DNA of 64,000 nt from Candidatus Villigracilaceae bacterium. GTDB taxonomy: Bacteria; Chloroflexota; Anaerolineae; Anaerolineales; Villigracilaceae. The notes beneath the pieces are model-generated. The model was not told where the DNA came from. It made no database searches and saw nothing but the letters and a program-made list of their open reading frames with translations. Positions 9,097-17,939 of this stretch are shown piece by piece (the stretch's first letter is position 1; each line of letters begins with the position of its first letter). The position numbers and the translations under genes were made by a program. The DNA is taken from positions 107,407-171,406 of the forward strand of contig JAPKMP010000010.1 in assembly GCA_026645935.1 (NCBI GenBank). Reading direction: 5' to 3'.

Positions 9097-9432
9097 CAAC
9101 AGGCGAGCCATAAGACGGTGACAGAGGAAAGTAGGCTGACGGAAGCCGCCAGAGACGTGCAAAGCAAGCGGTGAAATTGCACCCGACCGAAATTAGTTGA
9201 AGTTCCCTCTCGAGTCGTTCGTGTGAAGAACATGTCACGTGTCATGTTTGGTAGTGCGAGCCGCAATCCCAGCGTTAACCGGGAAGTCGATACTCGAAAT
9301 TCGATATTCGTTGCGTGATTATCGTATGGCGAACGTCAGACGCTGAGTGAGTTGTCCTGAGTGAAATCGAAGGATGGCTAATTTGGGTGGCACCGCGGGT
9401 CTCCCTCCCGTCCCATTGCGGACGGTTTTTTT
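9097..9432 (+). promoter_or_regulatory. T-box riboswitch (tRNA-Phe sensing) of pheS-pheT
   Basis: The T-box sequence TGGGTGGCACCGCGG is at 9384-9398. It is followed by a terminator stem (CCGTCC at 9408-9413, GGACGG at 9420-9425) and seven T. Upstream, AGAGGAAAGTAGG and a distal hairpin with GGTGAAA (GTGCAA / TTGCAC arms) match Stem I features. A TTC at 9203-9205, after GAAG on the 3' side of Stem I, is the likely Phe specifier. The expected behaviour is antitermination when uncharged tRNA-Phe binds. The 5' boundary is inferred from the promoter. Confidence 0.9.
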
Positions 9433-9506
9433 ATTAACCACAAAGGAGCACCAAGGGCTACAAAGGTTTCCTTTATGTTCCTTCGTGGTAAACAAAGAGG
9501 TGAAAT

Positions 9507-10565
9507 ATGCAGGATACACTAAGTGAGATCGAAAGAGCGGCGCTCAAGTCGTTGGAGTCCGTGAACGATCCGTCCGCGCTGGAGGCGTGGCGCGTGGCGA
9601 ATCTTGGACGCAGTTCGGCGTTGATGAATGTTTTTTCAGGGTTGGGCAAACTTTCGAAAGAGGAGCGGCCAGTGATCGGCGCGGCTGCGAACCGTGTGAA
9701 GGTGGCGTTGGAGTCTGCATTGGAGGAACGCTCCAGGCTGGTCAAGGCTGTCGCGTTGGCAAGGTCGCTGGAAGAAGATCATATCGATGTAACGCTGCCC
9801 GGTCGCAGGAAACATGTCGGGCGTCTGCATCCTTCCACGCAGCAGCTTCGCCGCGTTCTGGACATTCTGGCTGAGATGGGTTTCCAGGTCTTTACTTCGC
9901 GGGAAGTGGAGACGGATGAATACAACTTCCAGTTATTGAACTTCCCGCCGCACCACCCTGCGCGCGACATGCAGGATACACTGTTCATCGAAGCAGAAGG
10001 GCGCGGAGACAATCCGATCATCATGCGCACCCATACCTCGCCGGGCCAGATTCATGCCATGAGGCAGTTTGCCGCGACGAATCCGCAAGACCCGCCGCCG
10101 ATTCGGATTGCTCTGCCGGGGATGTGCTTCCGCTACGAACAGATTACGGTGCGCTCGGAGGTGCAGTTCAATCAGGTGGAGGGTCTCGCCGTTGGAAAGA
10201 ACATCACCTTCGCGGACTTGAAGGGCACACTGACCGATTTTGTCCGACGCATGTTTGGCGAAGGAACAAGGCTGCGTTTCCGCGCCTCATACTTCCCATT
10301 TACAGAACCAAGCGCCGAAGTGGATGTGGAATGTTTCGTCTGCGGCGGGAAGGGCTGCCAGGTCTGCAAGAATTCCGGCTGGCTGGAAATTCTCGGGTGC
10401 GGCATGGTGCATCCCGTTGTTCTGCAAAACGGCGGTTACGACCCGAGGGTCTACTCAGGCTATGCCTGGGGCATGGGACCCGAACGCCAGTTGATGCTGC
10501 GGCACAAAGTCAGCGACATCCGTTACTTTTGGGGTAACGATGTGAGATTTTTGGAGCAGTTCTAA
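9507..10565 (+). CDS. pheS: Phenylalanyl-tRNA synthetase alpha subunit
   Basis: This 352-residue class II synthetase subunit starts MQDTLSEIERAALKSLESV (N-terminal coiled coil). Motif 2 includes PGMCFRYEQITVRSEVQFNQVEG and motif 3 GMGPERQLMLRHKVSDIR. It joins Phe to tRNA-Phe as an alpha2beta2 enzyme with PheT. A Cys pair-rich loop (CFVCGGKGCQVCKNSGW, about residues 275-291) may bind zinc; such an insertion is common in this subgroup. AGAGGTG precedes the start. It is controlled by the T-box upstream and followed 140 bp later by pheT. Confidence 0.97.
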   Translation: MQDTLSEIERAALKSLESVNDPSALEAWRVANLGRSSALMNVFSGLGKLSKEERPVIGAAANRVKVALESALEERSRLVKAVALARSLEEDHIDVTLPGRRKHVGRLHPSTQQLRRVLDILAEMGFQVFTSREVETDEYNFQLLNFPPHHPARDMQDTLFIEAEGRGDNPIIMRTHTSPGQIHAMRQFAATNPQDPPPIRIALPGMCFRYEQITVRSEVQFNQVEGLAVGKNITFADLKGTLTDFVRRMFGEGTRLRFRASYFPFTEPSAEVDVECFVCGGKGCQVCKNSGWLEILGCGMVHPVVLQNGGYDPRVYSGYAWGMGPERQLMLRHKVSDIRYFWGNDVRFLEQF

Positions 10566-10566
10566 A

Positions 10567-10622
10567 TTCAGAGAATTAGAGATTGGAGAATTGAGATTGG
10601 TAATCCGTAATTGGTAATTGAT
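10567..10622. repeat. Short interspersed repeat (GATTGGTAAT family), pheS-pheT spacer
   Basis: ATTAGAGATTGGAGAATTG followed by AGATTGGTAATCCGTAATTG. Near-identical strings occur at 59097-59121 and 61291-61350. The element occupies the spacer between pheS and pheT. Confidence 0.7.
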
Positions 10623-10705
10623 GGTGGCCGATTAGCGAGCATCCGTTGCGAGTGTATCGAGACCACAGTTTCCTGTCTCAAGTCTTTCCTAACAAGGATA
10701 CGCAT

Positions 10706-13243
10706 ATGAAAGTACCTATTTCTTGGTTAAAAGATTTCATTGATTTGGATGACTTGTCCATTGAAGATATAGCCCGCAAATTAACTTTGGCGGGCCTGGA
10801 AGTGGACGAGATCCTCTACGTCGGCTTGTCCATGCCAGACCATGCCGCGCGTGGATTGCATTCCAGCGAAAAGCACGAATTCAAGACGGGCGGCATCGCG
10901 TGGGACAGGGAAAAGATCGTCGTGGCGGAGATTCGGGAAGTGAAGCCGCATCCCAACGCGGACAAACTGACTTTGCTCGACCTGTTTGATGGTCAGCAGG
11001 AGCAGGTCGTTTTGACGGGCGCGCCGAATATCTTTCACTTGAAGGGCACGGGTAAGCTGCCCAAGCCGATCAAAGTCGCCTATGCCAAGGAAGGCGCGAC
11101 GATCTACGACGGTCATGCCGAAGGACTGGTGTTGATGACCCTCAAGCGGGCAAAGATTCGCGGGGTCGATTCCTATTCGATGGTCTGCTCCGAAAAGGAA
11201 CTTGGCATCACCGGGGAGCATGAAGGCATCATTCTGCTGGACGACGATGCACCCGTGGGCATGCCGCTCGCCGATTATATGGGCGATGCTGTGCTGGATA
11301 TTTCCATCCTGCCGAACATGGGGCGGAACGCGAACGTGGTCGGTGTGGCGCGCGAACTGGCGGCGATGCCTGGGCGTGAATTGAGGAAGCCCGAACCGAA
11401 ACTGAACGTCAGCGGACAATCCGTCAGGGAACTGGTCGAGATCGAGATAACCGATCCCAAACTCAACCCGCGTTTTGTGGCGGGGTTGATCCGCGACGTG
11501 GAGATCAAACCCAGTCCCTATCAGATTCAGCGCAGGCTGAAATTGGCGGGCATACGCCCCATCAACAACGTGGTGGATGCGACCAACTACGCCATGCTTG
11601 AATATGGTGAACCTCTGCATGCCTTCGATTACGATGTGCTAAAAAAGCGCGCTGGGAAGAAGAAAATAAAGATCATCACGCGCGCCGCAAAGGATGGCGA
11701 AAAACTCAAGACGCTTGACGGCCACGAACGGACGCTCAATCCCGTCAACGTCCTGGTTGCGGATGAAAAAGGTTCGCTGGGTCTGGCGGGTGTGATGGGC
11801 GGCGAAGAATCCGAAGTGGGCGATAAAACAAGGAACATCCTGCTCGAAGGCGCGGCGTGGAACTACATTAATATCCGCCGCACGGCTAAACAACATAATC
11901 TTCCCTCCGAAGCGTCCTTTCGTTTCTCCCGCGGCGTGCATCCGGCCATGGCTGAGGGCGGCGTCCATCTCGGCTTGAAATACATGGCGGAATGGTCCGG
12001 AGGCGCGGTCGCCCCCGACCTCGTCGATGTGTATCCGCTCCCGCCGAAAGATGCGGTGGTGGACATCACAGTCCGCGATATTCATCGCTGGCTTGGCATC
12101 GATCTCACGCTCGAAAGGGCAGCCGAGCTTCTCTCGCGCCTCGAATTCAAATGCGAGGTTAAGGTCGAAACTTTGCGAGTCACTGCGCCGGATCATCGCA
12201 TGGATATCGGCGAAGGCATCGTCGGCATGGCGGATGTGCTCGAAGAAGTGGCGCGCAGTTACGGCTACGATAATATCCCGACCACAAACATGGCAGATGC
12301 GCTCCCGCCGCAAGTCGGCAATCCTGTCCACGAATGGGAGGAAACGCTGCGCGACCAGCTCGTCGCGCTTGGTTTGCAGGAAGTTGTCACCTACCGAATG
12401 ACCACGCCGGAAAAAGAATCCCGCATCGTAAAGTATGACGAATACGTCCGCATCGCGAATCCCATCACGCCCGAGAAGAATGTCCTGCGCCGCAGCCTGA
12501 TCGCCTCCGTGTTCGACTCGCTCGAAAAGAACATCCGTTACAACGAAGCCTTCTCCTTCTTCGAGATCGGACCCATCTTTGAACCCGTGAAGAACGACCT
12601 GCCGCGCGAACCGCGCAGGCTGGTCATTGTGATGACGGGCTTCCGGGAGGCGACAGCATGGGATGTAAAGGAACCGGCGAAACTGGACTTCTTCGACATG
12701 AAGGGCCGCATCGAACTCATGTTGGGCGGTCTGCGCCTCACGAAAGTTTCCTACGCCGCGACCGAATCCCACGCCTACCTTCACCCCGGCAAAGCGGCCG
12801 AAGTCAAAGCGGGCGGCAAGGCCATCGGCGCGTTCGGCGAACTGCATCCGCTGGTAAGGGAACAATACGAGTTGGGCGATTTGCCCGTGCTGGTTGCCGA
12901 TTTCGACCTCGATGTAATGCGCTCCATCCCGCCGGCATACGAGATCAAGCCGATCCCCGAAACTCCGCCCATTTATGAAGATATCGCCCTCATCGTGGAT
13001 GAATCAGTGAAGGCAGAGACCATCGAATCATTGATCCGGCAAACGGGAGGGAGAAGCGTGACAGGCGTCCGCCTGTTCGACCTCTATCGCGGAGACCAGG
13101 TCGGCGCGGGCAAAAAGTCCCTCGCCTATGCATTAACCTATCAAGCCGAAGACAAGACCATGACCGATGCCGAAGCCGCGGCGATTCGCAACAAGATCGT
13201 CAAGAGGCTGGAAAAGGAAGTTGGCGCGAAACTGCGAAATTAA
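10706..13243 (+). CDS. pheT: Phenylalanyl-tRNA synthetase beta subunit
   Basis: At 845 residues this is a full-length bacterial PheT. It starts MKVPISWLKDFIDLDDLS. An EMAP/Myf tRNA-binding domain (VVAEIREVKPHPNADKL) lies near residues 70-170. The B3/B4 editing domain, B5 domain (ITVRDIHRWLGIDL) and core catalytic-like domain follow, and the C-terminus is an FDX-ACB anticodon-binding domain (YEDIALIVDESVKAE). The ATG at 10706 is chosen because AAGGA lies upstream; the open frame extends 20 codons further without a good start. It is expected to be co-transcribed with pheS under T-box control. Confidence 0.97.
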   Translation: MKVPISWLKDFIDLDDLSIEDIARKLTLAGLEVDEILYVGLSMPDHAARGLHSSEKHEFKTGGIAWDREKIVVAEIREVKPHPNADKLTLLDLFDGQQEQVVLTGAPNIFHLKGTGKLPKPIKVAYAKEGATIYDGHAEGLVLMTLKRAKIRGVDSYSMVCSEKELGITGEHEGIILLDDDAPVGMPLADYMGDAVLDISILPNMGRNANVVGVARELAAMPGRELRKPEPKLNVSGQSVRELVEIEITDPKLNPRFVAGLIRDVEIKPSPYQIQRRLKLAGIRPINNVVDATNYAMLEYGEPLHAFDYDVLKKRAGKKKIKIITRAAKDGEKLKTLDGHERTLNPVNVLVADEKGSLGLAGVMGGEESEVGDKTRNILLEGAAWNYINIRRTAKQHNLPSEASFRFSRGVHPAMAEGGVHLGLKYMAEWSGGAVAPDLVDVYPLPPKDAVVDITVRDIHRWLGIDLTLERAAELLSRLEFKCEVKVETLRVTAPDHRMDIGEGIVGMADVLEEVARSYGYDNIPTTNMADALPPQVGNPVHEWEETLRDQLVALGLQEVVTYRMTTPEKESRIVKYDEYVRIANPITPEKNVLRRSLIASVFDSLEKNIRYNEAFSFFEIGPIFEPVKNDLPREPRRLVIVMTGFREATAWDVKEPAKLDFFDMKGRIELMLGGLRLTKVSYAATESHAYLHPGKAAEVKAGGKAIGAFGELHPLVREQYELGDLPVLVADFDLDVMRSIPPAYEIKPIPETPPIYEDIALIVDESVKAETIESLIRQTGGRSVTGVRLFDLYRGDQVGAGKKSLAYALTYQAEDKTMTDAEAAAIRNKIVKRLEKEVGAKLRN

Positions 13244-13341
13244 TAAAGAGCGCCGCTGAGCCTGTGATCGAACAACAATTCGGAATCCGTTTTGTGCCTG
13301 CCTGCGAGATTAGAGTATCTTAAATGCTTGAAATTAACCGC

Positions 13342-13416
13342 TTGACATTTAGCTGACCGGGGTGTATTATTGCAGTCGATGATTGCTAGGGTGCCCCCCT
13401 CACCCTAGCAATCATC
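13342..13416 (+). promoter_or_regulatory. Strong promoter followed by a perfect 16-bp hairpin
   Basis: TTGACA (13342-13347), 17-bp spacer, TATTAT (13365-13370). The predicted start falls at the foot of a perfect stem-loop: GATGATTGCTAGGGTG (13378-13393), loop of seven pyrimidines, CACCCTAGCAATCATC (13401-13416). There is no T run after it, so it is not a normal terminator. The only genes near are convergent, so a small RNA or antisense transcript is possible. The rest of 13244-13504 holds no supported gene. Confidence 0.55.
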
Positions 13417-13504
13417 ATTTAATCTCCCGGATGAAGGAAAAATGGACAAATTTAGGGGTGTTATTAATAACAAGGCGGGCAGAGAGATTTCGATCCATTG
13501 TCAA

Positions 13505-14998
13505 TCAATCACTACTTGTATATTCAAATATCCGCACGCTGTTTCCCTTGTCTTCAAAGACCAGGTTGAATCGATCCGGCAACGCCTCGATCTCGGCATC
13601 GATTTGGCTTACCTCTTTGCTCAGTTTCGTGCTTCCCGGCGATTGCAGCAGCGGCGCGATGACGATGTAGTCCACCCCCTGATTCTCAAGGTATTTTTCC
13701 AGGTCCTGGTCGTTCTTTGGGAAGTTGATCGTCCTGCGTTTGACGTGAACGTAAGCAGGCACCGGCTCGTTGACCATGACGATCGCATCAGCCGGGGCAT
13801 GTTCGGCGATCCAGCTTGTTCCTATCGAAATGTCAGTCATCTGCTCGCGGATGGGATTGCGCCAATCCAAAATACTCCTTGCCAGCAGGATGATGGAAAT
13901 AATACACGCGACTCCAATAAGTCCGCGCTCCGCGAATCGCGCGTTGAGTTTTTCAGCTGCCCAATTCAAACCGGTTAGAAAATAGAAATAGAGGAAAGGC
14001 AGGATGGGAATCAAGAAACGCGCCTTCACACTCCCCACTTTTGGGTTCCAGAACGCCAGAATGCCGATTAGATAAATGGCAAGATACAGATACATCCATT
14101 CAAGTTTTGGTTTTGCTGCAAAGAGCCCACCGGCGATGGTTAGAAGGATCGCAAGGTTCAAAACAAAGAAAATAGCGGGAAGTATTGAATCCAGCCGTGT
14201 GCCGAAGATGGGGATCAGCGACCCGGGGAGGATCTGGTCGAAATAGCCTGAGACATTCGACCATACCTGGCTTATTTTCTCCATGGCTGATCCACCCAGC
14301 ACTTGCGCTTCATAACCGGACGAGATGATGCTTCCCCCGTTGCGAAGGTTGAACCAGGCCTGGAGGGAGAATCCAAGAATAAGAATGAACGATGCGATTC
14401 CAAGGTCCCGAAAGCGGCGGGTGCTCGCAAGGTAAATCAGAAGCGAAGCGGACAACGCGATCCCGATCGTGCGAATCTGCTGGGAATAAAAAGCGAGGAT
14501 GGCGGCAAGGATGAGCCATCCGACCTTTTTATCATCCGTTTTATCGAAAACGGCCAAAGCCAGTAACGAGAAAAACACATACGCCGACTCGGACATGACC
14601 GTAACGGACGAACCAATGAGCAGCGGGTTTAATGCAACGAATGCGGTGAGAACTTCGAGTCCGGGAGAATTGAGCCGCTTGGAAAAAAATTTATGAACGA
14701 GAGGAATCGAAGCCAGCCAGAGGACAAGCGAAACGAGTTTGAGCGCTTCGTAATTTTTCTGGAAGACGAGTGTGAAGGGCGCAAGCAATATTGGAAATCC
14801 CGGTGGGAAATTCCTCTCGATCTGCGGGCGCGGAAAGTTGATGAGTTTGTAGCCCTCGCCGCTGACCAGGCTTTCGGCGAGGATGATGTAATGCGCATCG
14901 TCATAGGAGGTTCCGAGTTGGGGCGAGTCAAATCGCAGAAGTGCCAGAAATGCGCTGGCGGGGATCAGGATAAGAAGGAACAGACTGGAGGGTTTCAT
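13505..14998 (-). CDS. Polytopic membrane glycosyltransferase, PMT/ArnT-like (GT-C)
   Basis: This 497-residue protein begins with one membrane segment, then the loop TSYDDAHYIILAESLVSGEG with the DDAHY acidic pair typical of dolichyl-phosphate-mannose transferase-like (PMT_2) enzymes. About eleven further hydrophobic segments follow. The soluble C-terminus reads AIVMVNEPVPAYVHVKRRT. Such enzymes transfer sugars from polyprenyl-phosphate carriers on the outer side of the membrane. It is divergently arranged with the AraC regulator, 71 bp away. The acceptor cannot be inferred. Confidence 0.75.
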   Translation of the reverse strand: MKPSSLFLLILIPASAFLALLRFDSPQLGTSYDDAHYIILAESLVSGEGYKLINFPRPQIERNFPPGFPILLAPFTLVFQKNYEALKLVSLVLWLASIPLVHKFFSKRLNSPGLEVLTAFVALNPLLIGSSVTVMSESAYVFFSLLALAVFDKTDDKKVGWLILAAILAFYSQQIRTIGIALSASLLIYLASTRRFRDLGIASFILILGFSLQAWFNLRNGGSIISSGYEAQVLGGSAMEKISQVWSNVSGYFDQILPGSLIPIFGTRLDSILPAIFFVLNLAILLTIAGGLFAAKPKLEWMYLYLAIYLIGILAFWNPKVGSVKARFLIPILPFLYFYFLTGLNWAAEKLNARFAERGLIGVACIISIILLARSILDWRNPIREQMTDISIGTSWIAEHAPADAIVMVNEPVPAYVHVKRRTINFPKNDQDLEKYLENQGVDYIVIAPLLQSPGSTKLSKEVSQIDAEIEALPDRFNLVFEDKGNSVRIFEYTSSD

Positions 14999-15069
14999 TC
15001 GGTGAGTGCAATCATATCATTGTGGGGGGATGTGAAATAAATCCTATACAGGGAGCGTCTAATCACAGG

Positions 15070-15948
15070 ATGACCGAAGCGATGTCTCACATTCGAACCT
15101 TGTTCCGAAGCGATCTCATGCGTGTCTTCGATTATCGCTGCACGGGTCACGACGGCCGGGATGAGATTCCGCAGGGACATGAGATCGCCCTCTCCCGCGC
15201 GGGAGCGTTTCAACGCAAGGATGCGCACGGCACCTTCCTTGCCGACCCGAACCATATCCTGTTTTACAATAAAGGCGAGCCGTACGATATCAGTCATCCG
15301 GTCGGCGGCGGGGACGCCACGACGGTCTTCATCTTCGCGCCTTCGTTGCTGGTCGAAATGTTGCGAACTTACAACCCTGATGTCGAGAACAATCCTAGCA
15401 GGCTATTCCACCGCAGCCATATCACCATCCCCACCCAACTTCAAGTATTGCAATACCGGCTTTTGCAGGCGCGCGGCCACGACGACCCGCTCGAAATTGA
15501 GGAAAGAATTCTCGCCGCTGCGACCGGCGTCATCCACGCTTTGTATCAGGGTCGATCCGTAAAGCGGAGAAACACTTCATCACGCACTTTGCGGGCGCAC
15601 CTCGAACAGGTGCAGGCGGCAAAAACTTTTCTCAACGCGCATATCCATTCCTCCCTGCAGCTTGAACGGATAGCATCCGCTGTTCATCTTTCCCCCTACC
15701 ACCTCTGCCGTATTTTCAAAATGAACACGGGTATGACCCTTCATCTTTACGTCAAGCGACTGCGCCTTTTCAACGCTGCCGAAAAAATGCTCGAAAATCC
15801 AAGATCGCGCCTCGACCTGCTTGCGCTTGAATACGGATTCTCGAATCACGGTAACTTTTCCACAGCATTCCGACAGACTTTCGGGATGAATCCCTCCGAA
15901 CTTCGCGGCGCGCAACTCCAGCAGATGAGCAAGAATTTAAAAGCCTGA
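15070..15948 (+). CDS. AraC-family transcriptional regulator
   Basis: This is a protein of about 293 residues with an N-terminal cupin-like sensing domain (GHEIALSRAGAFQRKDAHG, FYNKGEPYDISHP) and a C-terminal double helix-turn-helix AraC domain. The HTH reads LERIASAVHLSPYHLCRIF and ends FGMNPSELR. It probably binds DNA as an activator. The start is uncertain: ATG at 15022, 15070 and 15082 are all in frame; 15070 keeps the sensing domain and has AGG just upstream. It precedes the MFS exporter gene, which it may control. Confidence 0.85.
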   Translation: MTEAMSHIRTLFRSDLMRVFDYRCTGHDGRDEIPQGHEIALSRAGAFQRKDAHGTFLADPNHILFYNKGEPYDISHPVGGGDATTVFIFAPSLLVEMLRTYNPDVENNPSRLFHRSHITIPTQLQVLQYRLLQARGHDDPLEIEERILAAATGVIHALYQGRSVKRRNTSSRTLRAHLEQVQAAKTFLNAHIHSSLQLERIASAVHLSPYHLCRIFKMNTGMTLHLYVKRLRLFNAAEKMLENPRSRLDLLALEYGFSNHGNFSTAFRQTFGMNPSELRGAQLQQMSKNLKA

Positions 15949-16049
15949 CGCGGCGATATCCCCTATCATCACAACCGAAAAAACGAAAAGCCGATCCCGC
16001 CAGCGCAAGCGGAGAGTAGATGTATTTTCGGTATGAAAAGGAAATCGAC

Positions 16050-17276
16050 ATGACACAACTTCAACTCACCTCCTACCGCGATATTCTGCGGAACAAAAAT
16101 TTCCTCACCTTCTGGTCGGGATTCACGCTTTCCTCTCTCGGCGATTCGCTCACCCGTGTCGCGCTCACCTGGTATGTCTTTGAAGAGACCAAATCCGCAC
16201 AAGCGCTGGGCATCCTTGCCATCGCTTACACCGCGCCGATCCTTTTCGGCGGGTTCATTGCCGGTCCTCTGATCGACCGATTCTCCGCACGCAAGGTCAT
16301 GATCTGGGATAACCTGATCCGCGGATTCGCCTTTTTCATCATCCCCATCCTGCATGTGCTGGATGTATTGGAAGTCACCCATATCTACATCTTTGCCGCA
16401 ATCTATGGAAGCCTGATGATGATCTCGCTGGCGGGCGGCCCGACCTTGATTCCCTCAATTGTCAAGGAGGAACAATTGGAAACAGCCAACGCCATGGAGA
16501 CATTGATCTACACGTTGAGTGGGGTGATCGGCTTGCCGCTTGCCGGGTTCCTTGTCGAGTGGATCGGGATCGCGAATGTGGTCGTTATCGACGCGATTTC
16601 GTACATCGTTTTTGCCCTGGCGCTCGCGCGCATCTCCGTGACGGAAGCGGGTCATCACTACTCTGCCGAAAAACAGACCACATCGTTCAGCGTGATGGAC
16701 GCGGCTCGTTTGATGGTCGTGAACAAAGTGATTCTCTCCACCACGCTCATGTTCATGGCGGCGAATATCGGGCTTGGCGTGATGACGGTTTACCTGCCTC
16801 TCGTTTCAGATCAGATCGCGCCGGACAGTTCAAGCATGTACGGGACCTTGCTGGGATTCATGGCGCTTGGGGAGGTCATCAGTTCATCGCTGGCGGGCAC
16901 GCTCGTGACAAGGACGACGTTGGGCCTGCGGATCGCCTTTGCACAGGTTCTCTCCGGATTAAGCATCGCCTTTTTGCTGGTGGGATCCGCATTCTGGGCG
17001 GCGGGAGCCGGGCTTTTCCTCCTCGGTTTTTTCAGCGCGCCTCTCACCATTTGGGCTCAGACTCTTCGAATGCAAGTCATCCCAACCGAGTTGCGCGGCA
17101 GGACGTTTGCGCTATTGCGCACTCTCATGCAAGGCGCGACACCCATCGGCGGTGCGCTGGGAGGATTTTTATTCCCGCTCGCAGGATTGCCCATGATGAT
17201 CGCCATTTCCCTGTTGGTGATCGGTCTGCCCGGGTTGGCGGGTTTGCAGGTGCGTGAGTTAAGAGAAGCGGGTTGA
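16050..17276 (+). CDS. MFS transporter, putative drug/siderophore exporter
   Basis: This 408-residue protein has about twelve membrane segments. Motif A of the major facilitator superfamily is present as GPLIDRFSARKVM between segments 2 and 3, and the start LRNKNFLTFWSGFTLSSLGD is typical of the MFS_3/EntS-like exporters. It should use the proton gradient to extrude small molecules. The ATG at 16050 has AAGGAAA upstream; the earlier in-frame ATG at 16020 lacks one. It lies downstream of the AraC gene on the same strand and runs convergently into the response regulator gene, ten bases away. Confidence 0.85.
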   Translation: MTQLQLTSYRDILRNKNFLTFWSGFTLSSLGDSLTRVALTWYVFEETKSAQALGILAIAYTAPILFGGFIAGPLIDRFSARKVMIWDNLIRGFAFFIIPILHVLDVLEVTHIYIFAAIYGSLMMISLAGGPTLIPSIVKEEQLETANAMETLIYTLSGVIGLPLAGFLVEWIGIANVVVIDAISYIVFALALARISVTEAGHHYSAEKQTTSFSVMDAARLMVVNKVILSTTLMFMAANIGLGVMTVYLPLVSDQIAPDSSSMYGTLLGFMALGEVISSSLAGTLVTRTTLGLRIAFAQVLSGLSIAFLLVGSAFWAAGAGLFLLGFFSAPLTIWAQTLRMQVIPTELRGRTFALLRTLMQGATPIGGALGGFLFPLAGLPMMIAISLLVIGLPGLAGLQVRELREAG

Positions 17277-17285
17277 ATTTAGAAC

Positions 17286-17939
17286 CTATTCTTTTCGGAC
17301 GACCCCCTCACGCCAGGCATACACGGCCGCCTGGGTTCGATCCGCGAGATGCAGTTTGCCCAAAATATTACTCACGTGCCCCTTCACAGTTTTTTCGCTC
17401 AACACGAGCTGCGACGCAATTCCCGCATTGGATAACCCATCGGCAATCAGCTTCAAGACTTCCAACTCGCGTTCGCTCAATTCGGTGAATGGATTCAACG
17501 TGCCTTCGCGCCTGCCCTGCAATTCCTTGATAACGCGCGCCGCCACACGCGGATGAAGAACCGCCTCGCCCTCCGCGGCTTTCCTCACCGCCGACGCCAA
17601 TTCCTCCGCGCTGACATCCTTCAAAATATACGACAACGCCCCCGCCTTCAACGCGGGAAAGATATGTTCATCTTCATGATATGAAGTGAGAAAAACGATT
17701 TGCGAACGCGGACTTATTTGCTTGACGCGGCGCGTCGTCTCGACCCCATCCATATCGGGCATGATAAGGTCCATGAGAATCACATCTGGGATTGACTGCG
17801 CTGCAAGTCTGATCGCCTCTTCGCCCGAACCCGCCTCGCCCACAACGGTTATATCGGGTTGCGTTTCCAAAAACGTTTTCACACCCTGACGCACCACCGC
17901 ATGGTCATCCACAAGTAGGACCGAAATCGAATCGTTCAT
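17286..17939 (-). CDS. NarL/FixJ-family response regulator (LiaR-like)
   Basis: This 217-residue protein has a receiver domain with the acidic pocket VDDH, phosphoacceptor Asp57 in VILMDLIMPDMDG, and the conserved LKD. A LuxR-type HTH (LSERELEVLKLIADGLSN, SEKTVKGHVSNIL) lies at about residues 150-210. It is the phosphorylation-dependent DNA-binding partner of the kinase encoded directly upstream, whose stop overlaps its start (ATGA). It is the last gene of a leftward operon with two CPBP proteases and a SnoaL protein, suggesting an envelope-stress type circuit. Confidence 0.93.
   Translation of the reverse strand: MNDSISVLLVDDHAVVRQGVKTFLETQPDITVVGEAGSGEEAIRLAAQSIPDVILMDLIMPDMDGVETTRRVKQISPRSQIVFLTSYHEDEHIFPALKAGALSYILKDVSAEELASAVRKAAEGEAVLHPRVAARVIKELQGRREGTLNPFTELSERELEVLKLIADGLSNAGIASQLVLSEKTVKGHVSNILGKLHLADRTQAAVYAWREGVVRKE

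Noticed and set aside
13442..13978. 178-codon plus-strand ORF after the orphan promoter
   Set aside because: It has a fair ribosome site (AAGGAAAA) but most of it is antisense to the PMT/ArnT-like gene, which has clear membrane-protein coding character. The promoter and hairpin are reported; the protein is not.
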